DNA of 64,000 nt. Origin: JAVVSR01 sp036654095. Lineage in GTDB: Bacteria > Bacillota > Clostridia > Christensenellales > CAG-917. Location: contig JAVVSR010000001.1 of NCBI GenBank assembly GCA_036654095.1, positions 255,999 through 319,998 on the forward strand. Direction: 5' to 3'. Under the pieces are notes generated by a model. The model had not been told where the DNA came from. It did no database searches and saw nothing but the letters and a program-made list of their open reading frames with translations. Below, in pieces: positions 34,174 to 42,720 of the stretch. The translations under genes were made by a program, and so were the position numbers. Within the stretch, counting starts at the first letter, position 1. Every line of letters begins with the position of its first letter.

Positions 34174-35078
34174 AACGTCCTTTTAATCATTGCGCCAATT
34201 TCAATGTCACGCAAAATTTGCTCGTGAATTTCATCTTCGCTGTTAAATTTAACAATATTCCGAATTTTTTTATAAAACCTAACTGTAATATCTTTTCCGT
34301 ACAAATTGCCCTTGTAGTTTTCCAAAAAACTTTCAACCGTCAAAGTGTAATCATTAAAAGTAGGTTTAATTCCAATATTAGTCAAGCTGTCATAAACAAA
34401 ACCGTCAACTTCTACCGTTGTAGCATAAACACCTTGACTCATTTTATTTTTTTCCTCTGGAACAAAAATATTTGCAGTAGGAAATCCATATGCTCGACCC
34501 CTGCCAAAACAATGTACAACATTTCCCATTATACGATAGGCGCGACCAAGCAACTGGTTTGCTAGCGCAATTTCGCCATTTTCAATAAAAGTTCTAATTA
34601 AAGTACTGCTAATTTTTTCGCCACTTTCTGTACGCAACAACTCCATCTGTTTAACTATCGCGCCCTTGCTTGCTGCAAAAAACCTTAGCATATCAACATC
34701 GCCCGCGCCACCATGACCAAATGTAAAGTCCGTGCCGCAAACAACAGCAGATATCTTAAACTGTGAAAATAAATCAACTAAGAAGGCCTCGGGAGATGTC
34801 AACGCGTATTTTGTGTCCATAGTTTTAGCAATAACAACGTCAACTCCCAAATTTTGAAATATTGGCAAACGCTCCTCAAATGTGAACACCAGGCCAGTAT
34901 TTTGTTTAAAAGTTACAAATGGATTGTTTTTAAAAGTAAAAACAGCGCATTCTGCGCCCAAAAATTCAGCAAGTTTTTTTGCTTCGTCAATTAAGCGAGT
35001 ATGTCCGCGATGCACGCTATCAAACAAACCAAGCGCGACAACAATATTTTTATCATAGCCGTTTTCAACAATTTTCAT
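34170..35078 (-). CDS. ribF: Bifunctional riboflavin kinase/FMN adenylyltransferase
   Basis: The 302-residue protein has the N-terminal nucleotidyltransferase domain (GLFDSVHRGH near 17-26, ISSTLIR near 155) and the C-terminal riboflavin kinase domain (GRAYGFPTANI). It makes FMN and FAD from riboflavin. It starts on the last base of the truB gene. Confidence 0.95.
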   Translation of the reverse strand: MKIVENGYDKNIVVALGLFDSVHRGHTRLIDEAKKLAEFLGAECAVFTFKNNPFVTFKQNTGLVFTFEERLPIFQNLGVDVVIAKTMDTKYALTSPEAFLVDLFSQFKISAVVCGTDFTFGHGGAGDVDMLRFFAASKGAIVKQMELLRTESGEKISSTLIRTFIENGEIALANQLLGRAYRIMGNVVHCFGRGRAYGFPTANIFVPEEKNKMSQGVYATTVEVDGFVYDSLTNIGIKPTFNDYTLTVESFLENYKGNLYGKDITVRFYKKIRNIVKFNSEDEIHEQILRDIEIGAMIKRTL

Positions 35079-35941
35079 TAAATCAACCTAGTACCGACAC
35101 TTAAAATGCCGTCGATATCCTTACCTATTCCTAATAAAGCGCCATCAACATACACAGTAAAATAACCTTTGGGTAAATCATATAGTTTAAGCATAACTCC
35201 ATTTAAAACCTGTTTAGAATATTTTTTATCGACATCATATCTTGGCAAAGTATCGGTTAAAAATTCAACAGGAATTAGAGGCTTATAAATATCTTTTTCT
35301 AACTCGTCGAAAGTAATAGCGTTTTTGATATCAAACAGCCCTGACTGCGTACGAATTAAAAATGACATATAACCCACTGAACCTAGCGCATATGCCATAT
35401 CGCGCACAATGCTTCTTATATAAGTACCACCCGAGCAAACGATGTCAAAAACGAAAGTATCATCAAGCATTTCAACAAAAGTAATACTAAAAATTTCAAT
35501 TTCGCGCCCTTCTAGTTTAGCTTCTTTACCCTTACGAGCGAGGTCATAAGCGCGTTGACCGTCAATAAATTTAGAGCTGTACTGTGGCGGAATTTGACAA
35601 ATTTTACCTATAAATTTTGGTAAAACATCTAATATTTCGTCGATATTAGGCAAAACATCACTTCTTTTTGTAATAGCGCCATAACTATCTAGAGTATCGG
35701 TTTCAATTCCAAAGCGAAAGCCTGCTCGATAACATTTTCCACCATTTGCGCTATAATCAAACAATCTAACCGCGCGACCGACAGCAACAGGTAAAACCCC
35801 TGCCGCGCCCGGGTCAAGAGTTCCAAAATGCCCAACTTTGGGTAAAGTTTCAAGCCTTGCGCGAAGTATCCCTCTAAGTTTTACAACTACATCGCTTGAG
35901 GTCATACCCGTTGGTTTAAGTATGACATAAAAACCGTTCAT
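35078..35941 (-). CDS. truB: tRNA pseudouridine55 synthase
   Basis: The 287-residue protein has the catalytic aspartate in GHFGTLDPGAAGVLPV (about 37-52), with YRAGFRFG and CSGGTYIRSI conserved. It makes the pseudouridine of the T-loop of tRNA. Overlaps nrnA by 4 nt. Confidence 0.96.
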   Translation of the reverse strand: MNGFYVILKPTGMTSSDVVVKLRGILRARLETLPKVGHFGTLDPGAAGVLPVAVGRAVRLFDYSANGGKCYRAGFRFGIETDTLDSYGAITKRSDVLPNIDEILDVLPKFIGKICQIPPQYSSKFIDGQRAYDLARKGKEAKLEGREIEIFSITFVEMLDDTFVFDIVCSGGTYIRSIVRDMAYALGSVGYMSFLIRTQSGLFDIKNAITFDELEKDIYKPLIPVEFLTDTLPRYDVDKKYSKQVLNGVMLKLYDLPKGYFTVYVDGALLGIGKDIDGILSVGTRLI

Positions 35942-36918
35942 AAAATCAAATCCCGACTAGCTTTAAGTAGCTTGTCAATTACATCTTCATAAAATCCTGA
36001 AACTCTACATCCAGCTGCGCGCTCGTGGCCGCCTCCGCCGAATACACCCGCGCATTCCGACGCGTCATATGGAGCTTTAGTACGAACGCTTATTTTATAA
36101 TATTTTTCGTTGACTTCGGATACCGCTATTGCAATATCTACACCCAATATATTTATAATTTCATTAATAATGCCTTCAGTATTGTCAATACCTGCCTCTG
36201 TTTCCAAAAAGTCTTGAGTGGTAAAAGTTATTATCCCAATGCGATTGTTTTCATAAAATTTAGCCTTATTCAACACGCGTGATTTCAGTTTAAATATGCT
36301 TAGAGTTTGCGATTTGATAAGTTTAAATATAATATCCGATGCTTTAAAGTTAAATTTAACCAATTCAGATGCAATAAAGTGTGTTTCTGTCGTTGTATTG
36401 GAAAACGAAAAACAACCACTATCTGTAACTAAAGCCGAAAACAAAAGCGATGCAGTTTCGTCATCAATAAGTTTAGTTGTATATTTCTGTTCCAAAAATT
36501 TTATTAGATAAAAAACCACTTCCGCGGTAGCCGCAGCATTTTGGTCGCAAATAGTATAGTCGGCAAAGTTATTATTTGTTTTATGATGGTCAATAACTAA
36601 CCTTGTATTAGCTTTTTTAAAATATCTTCCCGAAATAGCAAACCTATCGGCATCACTACAATCAACGGCTATTGCAACATCAAACTTGACCAATTTTGAA
36701 GTATTAATAGTTTCACAAAAAGGTAATATTTTAAGTTTTTCAGACGGAAGGTCATCACAAAAAACATCGGCTTGTTTGCCTAATTTTTTTAAAACTTCGG
36801 CAAGCGCCAGCGCAGAACCTAACGAATCTCCATCAGGGTTCATATGACAGATTAACGCTACTGTTTTTGCTTTGTCAAGATATTCTGAAAACTTTTTGAG
36901 TTTTAACTCGTCAATCAT
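35938..36918 (-). CDS. nrnA: DHH family phosphoesterase (NrnA-like)
   Basis: The 326-residue protein has the DHH domain (HMNPDGDSLGSALAL, DCSDADR, IDHHKTN) and the DHHA1 domain ending in GGGGHERAAGC. It degrades nanoRNA and may hydrolyse pAp or cyclic-dinucleotide products. It sits between rbfA and truB, as in many Bacillota. Overlaps rbfA by 8 nt. Confidence 0.94.
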   Translation of the reverse strand: MIDELKLKKFSEYLDKAKTVALICHMNPDGDSLGSALALAEVLKKLGKQADVFCDDLPSEKLKILPFCETINTSKLVKFDVAIAVDCSDADRFAISGRYFKKANTRLVIDHHKTNNNFADYTICDQNAAATAEVVFYLIKFLEQKYTTKLIDDETASLLFSALVTDSGCFSFSNTTTETHFIASELVKFNFKASDIIFKLIKSQTLSIFKLKSRVLNKAKFYENNRIGIITFTTQDFLETEAGIDNTEGIINEIINILGVDIAIAVSEVNEKYYKISVRTKAPYDASECAGVFGGGGHERAAGCRVSGFYEDVIDKLLKASRDLIL

Positions 36919-37273
36919 CTTTGCTAATTTCCTTTTCGCTGATTTCCTTTAACAGTTTATCAATTTTCATTCCATACTCAATGCTGTCATCAATATAAAA
37001 AGCCAATTCAGGAATATTTCGAATGTTCATAAGTACTTTCAACTCATTGCGGAAAAAACCAGATGCGTTGTTTATAACCTTTAAAGCCTCAACCTTATTT
37101 TCGATATTAAGCATACTAATGTAAACTTTGCTAAATTTCAAATCCGATGTAGTTGTGACCTTTGTAACACTTATCATCCCACCTTGCAAACGTGGGTCAT
37201 TAAGTTTTTGGTTAATAATACCTGCGAGTTGTTTTTCTATTTCCGAATCAATGCGGTTAATTTTACTAATCAT
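36911..37273 (-). CDS. rbfA: Ribosome-binding factor A
   Basis: The 120-residue protein has the KH-like fold with RIDSEIEKQLAGIINQKLNDPR and VYISMLNIE. It aids 16S rRNA 5'-end maturation. The ATG at 37273 was chosen for its GGAG site; it overlaps the infB stop (ATGATTAG). A longer frame runs back into infB and is not supported. Confidence 0.94.
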   Translation of the reverse strand: MISKINRIDSEIEKQLAGIINQKLNDPRLQGGMISVTKVTTTSDLKFSKVYISMLNIENKVEALKVINNASGFFRNELKVLMNIRNIPELAFYIDDSIEYGMKIDKLLKEISEKEISKDD

Positions 37274-40199
37274 TAATTTGCTCCATAGTAAAGGCTTCGA
37301 TAACGTCGCCCTCTTTAATATCATTGTAGTTAGTTATGCCCATACCACATTCATAGCCTTTTGCGACTTCTTTGACGTCGTCTTTAAAACGCTTTAAGCT
37401 ATTGAGTTCGCCTTCAAAAATAAACGTGTTGTCGCGATAAAGCCTAATTTTTGCAGTACGGATAATTTTGCCGTCAGTAACGTATGCCCCTGCGATTGAA
37501 CCAACGCCAGTAATTTTGTATACTTGACGAATTTCGGCATTACCAAGCGAAACTTCCTTAAATTTAGGAGCAAGCATACCCTTAATTGCCTTTTCGACAT
37601 CGTCAATGGCGTCATAAATAATGCGATACAAACGAATATCAATATTATCTCGTTCGGCGTTAGCTTTAGCGTTGACATCTGCGCGGACGTTAAATCCAAT
37701 AATAATTGACCCTGACGTGTTTGCGAGCATTACATCTGACTCGTTAATTGCGCCGACAGCGCCGTGGATAACAACAATTTTGACTTCATCATTTGAAAGT
37801 TTAACAATAGATTGCTTAACAGCCTCAACGCTACCTTGAACGTCTGCTTTAATAATAATATTAAGCGACTTCGTTACGCCCTTTTGAATTTGAGCAAATA
37901 TATCTTCAAGCGATGCGGTAGGTTTAGCAATATTCATATCAATACGTATTTTTTGTTGACGTTCGGTAGCGACTTGTTTTGCAAGTTTTTCATCTTGAAC
38001 AACCATAATTGGGTCACCTGCGTTAGGTACTTCCGAAAATCCTAAAACAGAAACAGGTATTGAAGGCCCTGCAACTTTTGTAGCGCGACCTTTGTCATCA
38101 ATCATTGCGCGAATTTTACCAACACAAATGCCTGCAACTACAAAGTCGCCAACGTGCAACGTGCCATTTTGAACAAGCACCGTAGCAAGAGGGCCTTTGC
38201 CTTTATCAAGCCTAGCTTCAATAATTGAGCCACGAGCTTGACGGTCGGCATTTGCCTTTAAGTCAAGTATTTCGGCAACAAGTAAAATAGTTTCAAGCAA
38301 TTTATTAACATTTTCGCCCGTTTTTGCGGAAACATAAACGACAGGAGTTTCTCCACCCCATTCTTCGGGTACGATTCCATATTCGGTAAGTTTTTGTAAA
38401 ACTTTTTCGGGTTGCGCGGCGGGCTTATCAATTTTATTTACAGCAATAATTATTGAAACGCCTGCTTGTTTTGCGTGGTTAATAGCTTCAATAGTTTGAG
38501 GCATAACACCATCGTCGGCAGCAACAACAATAATAGCAATATCGGTAACTTGCGCGCCTCTCATACGCATTGCAGTGAAAGCCTCGTGGCCGGGAGTATC
38601 TAAAAATGTAATAGGCTTATTATTAAGCGAAACGGTATATGCGCCAATGTGCTGCGTAATACCTCCTGCTTCGCCTTGCGTAACGTTTGTTTTTCGTATG
38701 CAATCTAATAGCGATGTCTTGCCATGGTCGACGTGCCCCATAATAGTAACAACGGGAGGACGCGTACAATAGTTATCCCCGTCATCAATATCGCTAACTT
38801 TTTCAATATCGTCCAAAATATCTTCGGCTGTTTTTTCGGGTTCGTATGTTAGCTTAACGCCAAATTCGCCAGCTACCAAATCAGCAGTATCAAAGTCAAT
38901 AACGTCATTGATTGTCTTCAAGATACCTAAAAGCATTAACTGTTTTAAAATTTCGCCACCTGTTTTACCTATTTTCTCACTAAGTAGTTTAATCGGAATA
39001 ATACCCGCTGTGACAACTGCGTTTTCAATTTTAGTTGAAGTAGGTTGTATAAATTCGTTCTTTTTTGGGCGACGTTTAAGATGACGGCTTGTTTCGCTTC
39101 CATCTTCATCAATAATAATAGGGTCGGTTACGATAAAGCCTTTACGGATAAGCGCGCGTTTATTTTGCGACTTTCTATCTTCCATCTGCTGTTGAGCGGG
39201 AGATTTTTTTATACCTGTTTTATTTGCAAAGTTTTTAGTAGGTTGAGGAATAATTGGAGCAGCGGCAGTAAAACCAAATTTTCCGCCACTACTTTGTTGT
39301 GGACGAGATTGACCGCCTTGATAGCCTGCGCCTTGCGGACGAGGATTATTTCCTTGATAGCCTGCGCCTTGCGGACGTGGGTTATTTCCTTGATAGCCTG
39401 CCCCTTGCGGACGAGGATTATTTCCTTGATAGCCTGCGCCTTGCGGACGTGGATTATTCCCTTGATAACCTGCGCCTTGTGGACGAGGATTATTTCCTTG
39501 ATAACCTGCGCCTTGCGGACGAGGATTATTCCCTTGATAGCCTGCGCCTTGCGGACGTGGGTTATTTCCTTGATAGCCCGCGCCTTGCGGACGTGGGTTA
39601 TTCCCTTGATAGCCTGCGCCTTGCGGACGTGGATTATTATTCTGATAGCCACCCTGTTGCGGAGGACGGGGTTGATTACCTTGATAATCTGCGCCTTGTG
39701 GACGTGGCTGACCGTCACGCGGAGGACGGTTTTCTTTTTTCGGTGTATTATCAAAAATGCGTGTTTGAATGTTTTCTTGAGGAGTTTTGTCAGCAACTTC
39801 AACAATTTCTTTCGCTACAACAACGGTTTCTTCCTTTTTTGGAGTAGCGACAACCTCGGGCGCAACAACAGTAGCAGTCGCGATTGGTTTTTCAATGACG
39901 ACTTCAACCTTTTTCGGCTCGGGAATAGGCTCAACCTTAACTTCCTTAATCGGTTCAATTACTTTTACATTAACTTGCGCCGCTTCAACTGCCTGCTTTT
40001 GTTCAGCAAGCGCTCTAGCCTGTTCAAGTATAGCCAGTTTTTCCGACTTGATGTCAAGCAGAGATTGAGTTAAACCGCTAAGTTTTGATTTTACCTCCTT
40101 GGCTTGTTCAATTACAGGTGCAATACGCTTCGCCTTAAACTCCGAAAGCGCCTTGATACCGCCAAGCTCAGATTGGTTATTGTTTGTTTTTTCTGACAT
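37266..40199 (-). CDS. infB: Translation initiation factor IF-2 with repeat-rich N-terminus
   Basis: The 977-residue protein has a helical start (to 60), a Pro/Val/Lys-rich stretch, a 9-copy NNPRPQGAGYQG array (about residues 187-294), the IF2_N fold (about 400-450), then the G domain with GHVDHGKTS (about 487), DTPGHEAF and NKID, domain II and the C-terminal domain binding fMet-tRNA. The G and C parts are complete. The N-terminal repeat array is not needed for the core function and is unusual in sequence; a proline-arginine-glutamine-glycine array could be disordered and RNA-binding. Confidence 0.96.
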   Translation of the reverse strand: MSEKTNNNQSELGGIKALSEFKAKRIAPVIEQAKEVKSKLSGLTQSLLDIKSEKLAILEQARALAEQKQAVEAAQVNVKVIEPIKEVKVEPIPEPKKVEVVIEKPIATATVVAPEVVATPKKEETVVVAKEIVEVADKTPQENIQTRIFDNTPKKENRPPRDGQPRPQGADYQGNQPRPPQQGGYQNNNPRPQGAGYQGNNPRPQGAGYQGNNPRPQGAGYQGNNPRPQGAGYQGNNPRPQGAGYQGNNPRPQGAGYQGNNPRPQGAGYQGNNPRPQGAGYQGNNPRPQGAGYQGGQSRPQQSSGGKFGFTAAAPIIPQPTKNFANKTGIKKSPAQQQMEDRKSQNKRALIRKGFIVTDPIIIDEDGSETSRHLKRRPKKNEFIQPTSTKIENAVVTAGIIPIKLLSEKIGKTGGEILKQLMLLGILKTINDVIDFDTADLVAGEFGVKLTYEPEKTAEDILDDIEKVSDIDDGDNYCTRPPVVTIMGHVDHGKTSLLDCIRKTNVTQGEAGGITQHIGAYTVSLNNKPITFLDTPGHEAFTAMRMRGAQVTDIAIIVVAADDGVMPQTIEAINHAKQAGVSIIIAVNKIDKPAAQPEKVLQKLTEYGIVPEEWGGETPVVYVSAKTGENVNKLLETILLVAEILDLKANADRQARGSIIEARLDKGKGPLATVLVQNGTLHVGDFVVAGICVGKIRAMIDDKGRATKVAGPSIPVSVLGFSEVPNAGDPIMVVQDEKLAKQVATERQQKIRIDMNIAKPTASLEDIFAQIQKGVTKSLNIIIKADVQGSVEAVKQSIVKLSNDEVKIVVIHGAVGAINESDVMLANTSGSIIIGFNVRADVNAKANAERDNIDIRLYRIIYDAIDDVEKAIKGMLAPKFKEVSLGNAEIRQVYKITGVGSIAGAYVTDGKIIRTAKIRLYRDNTFIFEGELNSLKRFKDDVKEVAKGYECGMGITNYNDIKEGDVIEAFTMEQIND
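39318..39641 (-). repeat. Nine-copy 36-bp in-frame tandem repeat inside infB
   Basis: Nine contiguous 36-bp units, each encoding the same 12 residues (NNPRPQGAGYQG), with only silent third-position changes between copies (for example CGT/CGA/CCA alternatives at Arg and Pro codons). A degenerate unit precedes them on the 5' side of the gene. There are no spacers, so this is not a CRISPR array. Confidence 0.96.
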
Positions 40200-40218
40200 T
40201 TAAATACCTCCGAATAAA

Positions 40219-40524
40219 TCACGCGTTGTTGTTTTCAATAATAGCTTTAGCAAGGTTTTCGTCTGTTATGGCGATAACCTTACAATTTTGTTTTTTCAAT
40301 ATATCTTCTATGGTACAACCCGAAAGAACAATTAAAGGAGAGTTTGTTTTTTCGGCATAAGATTTAATTTGTTTAGCGGTATTTTCACCCGCCGTGCTAC
40401 ATAAGATAATCAATCGATGACGTTTACACCTTTTGGTAATGGAATCTGCGCCAAAAACTACTTTTCTAGCGCGAGCCGCAAAGCCAATATAACTAACAAT
40501 TTTCGACGTACTTTGTGTATTCAT
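40219..40524 (-). CDS. ylxQ: L7Ae-type ribosomal/RNA-binding protein YlxQ
   Basis: The 101-residue protein has the L7Ae fold, with SYIGFAARARKVVFGAD and LIILCSTAGENTAKQI. L7Ae proteins bind kink-turn RNA; YlxQ is found between ylxR and infB in Bacillota. Its start overlaps the end of ylxR by 32 nt, which suggests coupled translation. Confidence 0.92.
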   Translation of the reverse strand: MNTQSTSKIVSYIGFAARARKVVFGADSITKRCKRHRLIILCSTAGENTAKQIKSYAEKTNSPLIVLSGCTIEDILKKQNCKVIAITDENLAKAIIENNNA

Positions 40525-40765
40525 CTAAAATCCTTTGATAAACGTCCTCATCAACAGAACATTCAAAAATCCTATTAAGCATTTTTTTTGTTACGCATTT
40601 TTTAATGCAAACATCATTTTTGCAAATATACGCGCCACGACCAGCTTCCTTACCTGTAAAATCCAAAACTATGCCGTTGTCATTTTTAACCAACCTAAAT
40701 AAGTCGTGTTTGGGAAACATTGTTTTACAAACGACGCACATACGCATAGGTTCTTTCTTAGACAT
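40493..40765 (-). CDS. ylxR: YlxR family RNA-binding protein (DUF448)
   Basis: The 90-residue protein has the DUF448 signature: MRMCVVCKTMFPKHDLFRLV and GRGAYICKN. The family is nucleic acid binding and sits between nusA and infB. It overlaps nusA by 8 nt. Confidence 0.93.
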   Translation of the reverse strand: MSKKEPMRMCVVCKTMFPKHDLFRLVKNDNGIVLDFTGKEAGRGAYICKNDVCIKKCVTKKMLNRIFECSVDEDVYQRILDEYTKYVENC

Positions 40766-41867
40766 TTTCCTTTACCTCGACAGAAGTGTCGCTGACAGGT
40801 TTTTCCTCATCGGAATTAAGTTCGCGCATAACCGAGCTTAAAGGTTTAACGTCAATTTTCCAGCCTGTTAGTTTAGCTGCAAGTCTAGCGTTTTGACCTT
40901 GCTTACCTATTGCAAGCGAAAGTTTTTCATCAGCGACTACAACTCGCGCCGATTTTTCTTGGGCATTAATTTGCACCATATGAACAGGAGCTGGGCTTAG
41001 CGCTCTAGACACATATTCAAGTGGGTCTACGCAATATGCTATGACATCAATTTTTTCGCCATTAAGCTCGGCAACAATAGCGTTTACGCGCGCGCCCTTT
41101 TGACCGATACACGCGCCAATAGCGTCAACAGATGAGTCGTCACTTGAAACAGCAATCTTCGTACGATATCCTGCCTCGCGAACAATGCCGTTAATTTTAA
41201 CTAAACCGCCACGAATTTCAGGGACTTCAAGTTCAAACAGCCTTTTTACAAAGCCAGCCGCCGAACGAGATACCACAACTTGCGCGCCGAAATTTGTTGT
41301 TCTAACTTTTTTAATATAAACTTTAATAACGTCATTAATTTCAAGCCTTTCGGTTGGTACTTGGTCAGCAAGCGCCAGTATGCCTTCCATTTGATTGCCC
41401 GTAATATCTACAAAAATATTAGTACCTTCTTTTTTACGAACTATTGCGCTAAGAATTTCCCCTTCGCGCTGAGTCATCTCATTCATAACAATGTCACGAC
41501 GAGCGTCATTAAGTCGCTGCATAATAACTTGCTTTGCAGTCTGCGCTGCAATACGAGAAAACTGCTTAGGCGTAATATCCTCAAGCACCACATCGCCAAT
41601 CTTGTAGCTTGCCTTTAATGCGCGAGCATCTTCAACTGAAATTTCCTTATCTTCATCAAGCACTTCCTCTACAACTTGTCTATAAGCAAAAATTTTGATG
41701 GTGTATCTGTCTTCGTCAATGCGCACGGTAACTTGTCTTGTTTCGCCAGTTTCCTTTTTGTACGCAAAAACTATGCCAGCTTCAAGCGCTTCAAGCAGTT
41801 TGTCGCGACTGATTTTCTTTTCTTTTTCAAGTACATCCAGTGCCGCAAAGAATTCTTTGTTTACCAT
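40758..41867 (-). CDS. nusA: Transcription termination/antitermination factor NusA
   Basis: The 369-residue protein has the RNA polymerase-binding N-domain (1-130), S1 domain (about 135-200), and two KH domains (about 205-345; IGACIGQKGARV and LAIGKQGQNARLA). It lacks the acidic repeats of E. coli NusA, as in other Bacillota. It follows rimP by 50 nt. Confidence 0.96.
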   Translation of the reverse strand: MVNKEFFAALDVLEKEKKISRDKLLEALEAGIVFAYKKETGETRQVTVRIDEDRYTIKIFAYRQVVEEVLDEDKEISVEDARALKASYKIGDVVLEDITPKQFSRIAAQTAKQVIMQRLNDARRDIVMNEMTQREGEILSAIVRKKEGTNIFVDITGNQMEGILALADQVPTERLEINDVIKVYIKKVRTTNFGAQVVVSRSAAGFVKRLFELEVPEIRGGLVKINGIVREAGYRTKIAVSSDDSSVDAIGACIGQKGARVNAIVAELNGEKIDVIAYCVDPLEYVSRALSPAPVHMVQINAQEKSARVVVADEKLSLAIGKQGQNARLAAKLTGWKIDVKPLSSVMRELNSDEEKPVSDTSVEVKENV

Positions 41868-41917
41868 AGTTCCTCCTCCGTTGGACGAACATTGCCCAAC
41901 AGCGTTTATATTTAGTT

Positions 41918-42403
41918 TTATTTAAAGTTAATTGTTTGTGTGGCTTTTTTAATATTGTCAAACATAACAACATACGTATTCGTAACAGGCTTTGCTTTTT
42001 GCACGGTTTCCACAATGCGAACGCTATCCGTCATAACTTCGTCAACAATGCCACTAATTTTTTTAACACCATTTACAGGCTGAATAAAAGAAACATCGAC
42101 ATTTTTGCCAAAACAACGTCTAAAATCATCAAAGTTTTTAAGCGGCCAGTCTAAACCCATTGACGAAACCTCAAGCGTATAAGGACGGTCATCTAAATAG
42201 TTGATATCATCTAACGGGCTGTCAATAGCCTTATGAACATCCTCACAGTCCTTTAAACTCATTATGCCATTGGGCTTAAAAATAATAACAGTCACGGTAT
42301 CAATGCCATAAGGTTTATGAAGCTTCACATAAACTAGCTCATAGCCAAGACTTTCAACAATCGGCCTGACACAATTTTCAATTTTAATCAAATCGTTTTC
42401 CAT
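41918..42403 (-). CDS. rimP: Ribosome maturation factor RimP
   Basis: The 161-residue protein has both RimP domains, with IVESLGYELVYVKL and YTLEVSSMGLDWPLK (DRPL-type motif changed to DWPL). It acts in 30S assembly. First gene of rimP-nusA-ylxR-ylxQ-infB, preceded by a structured leader and a promoter. Confidence 0.95.
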   Translation of the reverse strand: MENDLIKIENCVRPIVESLGYELVYVKLHKPYGIDTVTVIIFKPNGIMSLKDCEDVHKAIDSPLDDINYLDDRPYTLEVSSMGLDWPLKNFDDFRRCFGKNVDVSFIQPVNGVKKISGIVDEVMTDSVRIVETVQKAKPVTNTYVVMFDNIKKATQTINFK

Positions 42404-42424
42404 AGTTTACCGCCCTTTCAAAAA

Positions 42425-42469
42425 GTTAGAGTGGACTCGAAAGCCCACTCCACACTTACTGTTATTCTA
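42425..42469 (-). promoter_or_regulatory. Promoter and leader hairpin of the rimP-nusA-infB operon
   Basis: Minus strand: extended -10 TATGCTAGAAT (TAGAAT at 42469-42464) with a weak -35. Transcription would begin just before a hairpin made of GAGTGGGC and GTCCACTC followed by TAACTTTTTG. A hairpin of the GAGTGGGC type before rimP occurs in many Bacillota; it may be the rimP leader and attenuate transcription. Confidence 0.6.
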
Positions 42470-42720
42470 GCATAGATATAATAACATATTATTCGTTTAC
42501 TTGCAAGCAATTTAAGGGGTTTTTAATATAATTACTAGCAAATACGACAAATATTGTATATAAGTTATTGCATATTTGCCAAGTTATCGTTAAAATTTTA
42601 AAAAGAAGTTGGGCAACTTAATACAAAAATACAAAAAGCGCTTTAAAAACATTGTTTTTATACATAAAACATTGTTTATGCTTGCAAGGTATTTTAAATG
42701 AAAAAAAATTGTACTATTAT
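42470..42720. other. AT-rich intergenic region after the PolC-like exonuclease gene
   Basis: The gap between the polC-position gene and rimP totals 317 nt. In it I see a pair of AAACATTGTTT repeats (about 42647-42678), A/T runs, and nothing coding. No remnant of PolC polymerase motifs can be read in any frame. Confidence 0.6.

Noticed and set aside
39318..39641. CRISPR array
   Set aside because: 36-bp units look CRISPR-like in size, but are contiguous without spacers, are in frame within infB, and no cas gene is near.
39209..39847. Two more overlapping ORFs over the repeat array
   Set aside because: Same cause: the repeat keeps several frames open. Low-complexity products without ribosome binding sites.
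39045..40073. Long plus-strand ORF (342 codons) opposite infB
   Set aside because: It lies antisense to the infB repeat and N-terminal coding region; its repeats mirror the 36-bp array. Tandem repeats of length divisible by three keep all frames open. No family match.
42404..42720. Remnant of the PolC polymerase domain after the exonuclease
   Set aside because: The gap is short, AT-rich and has no PolC motif in any frame.
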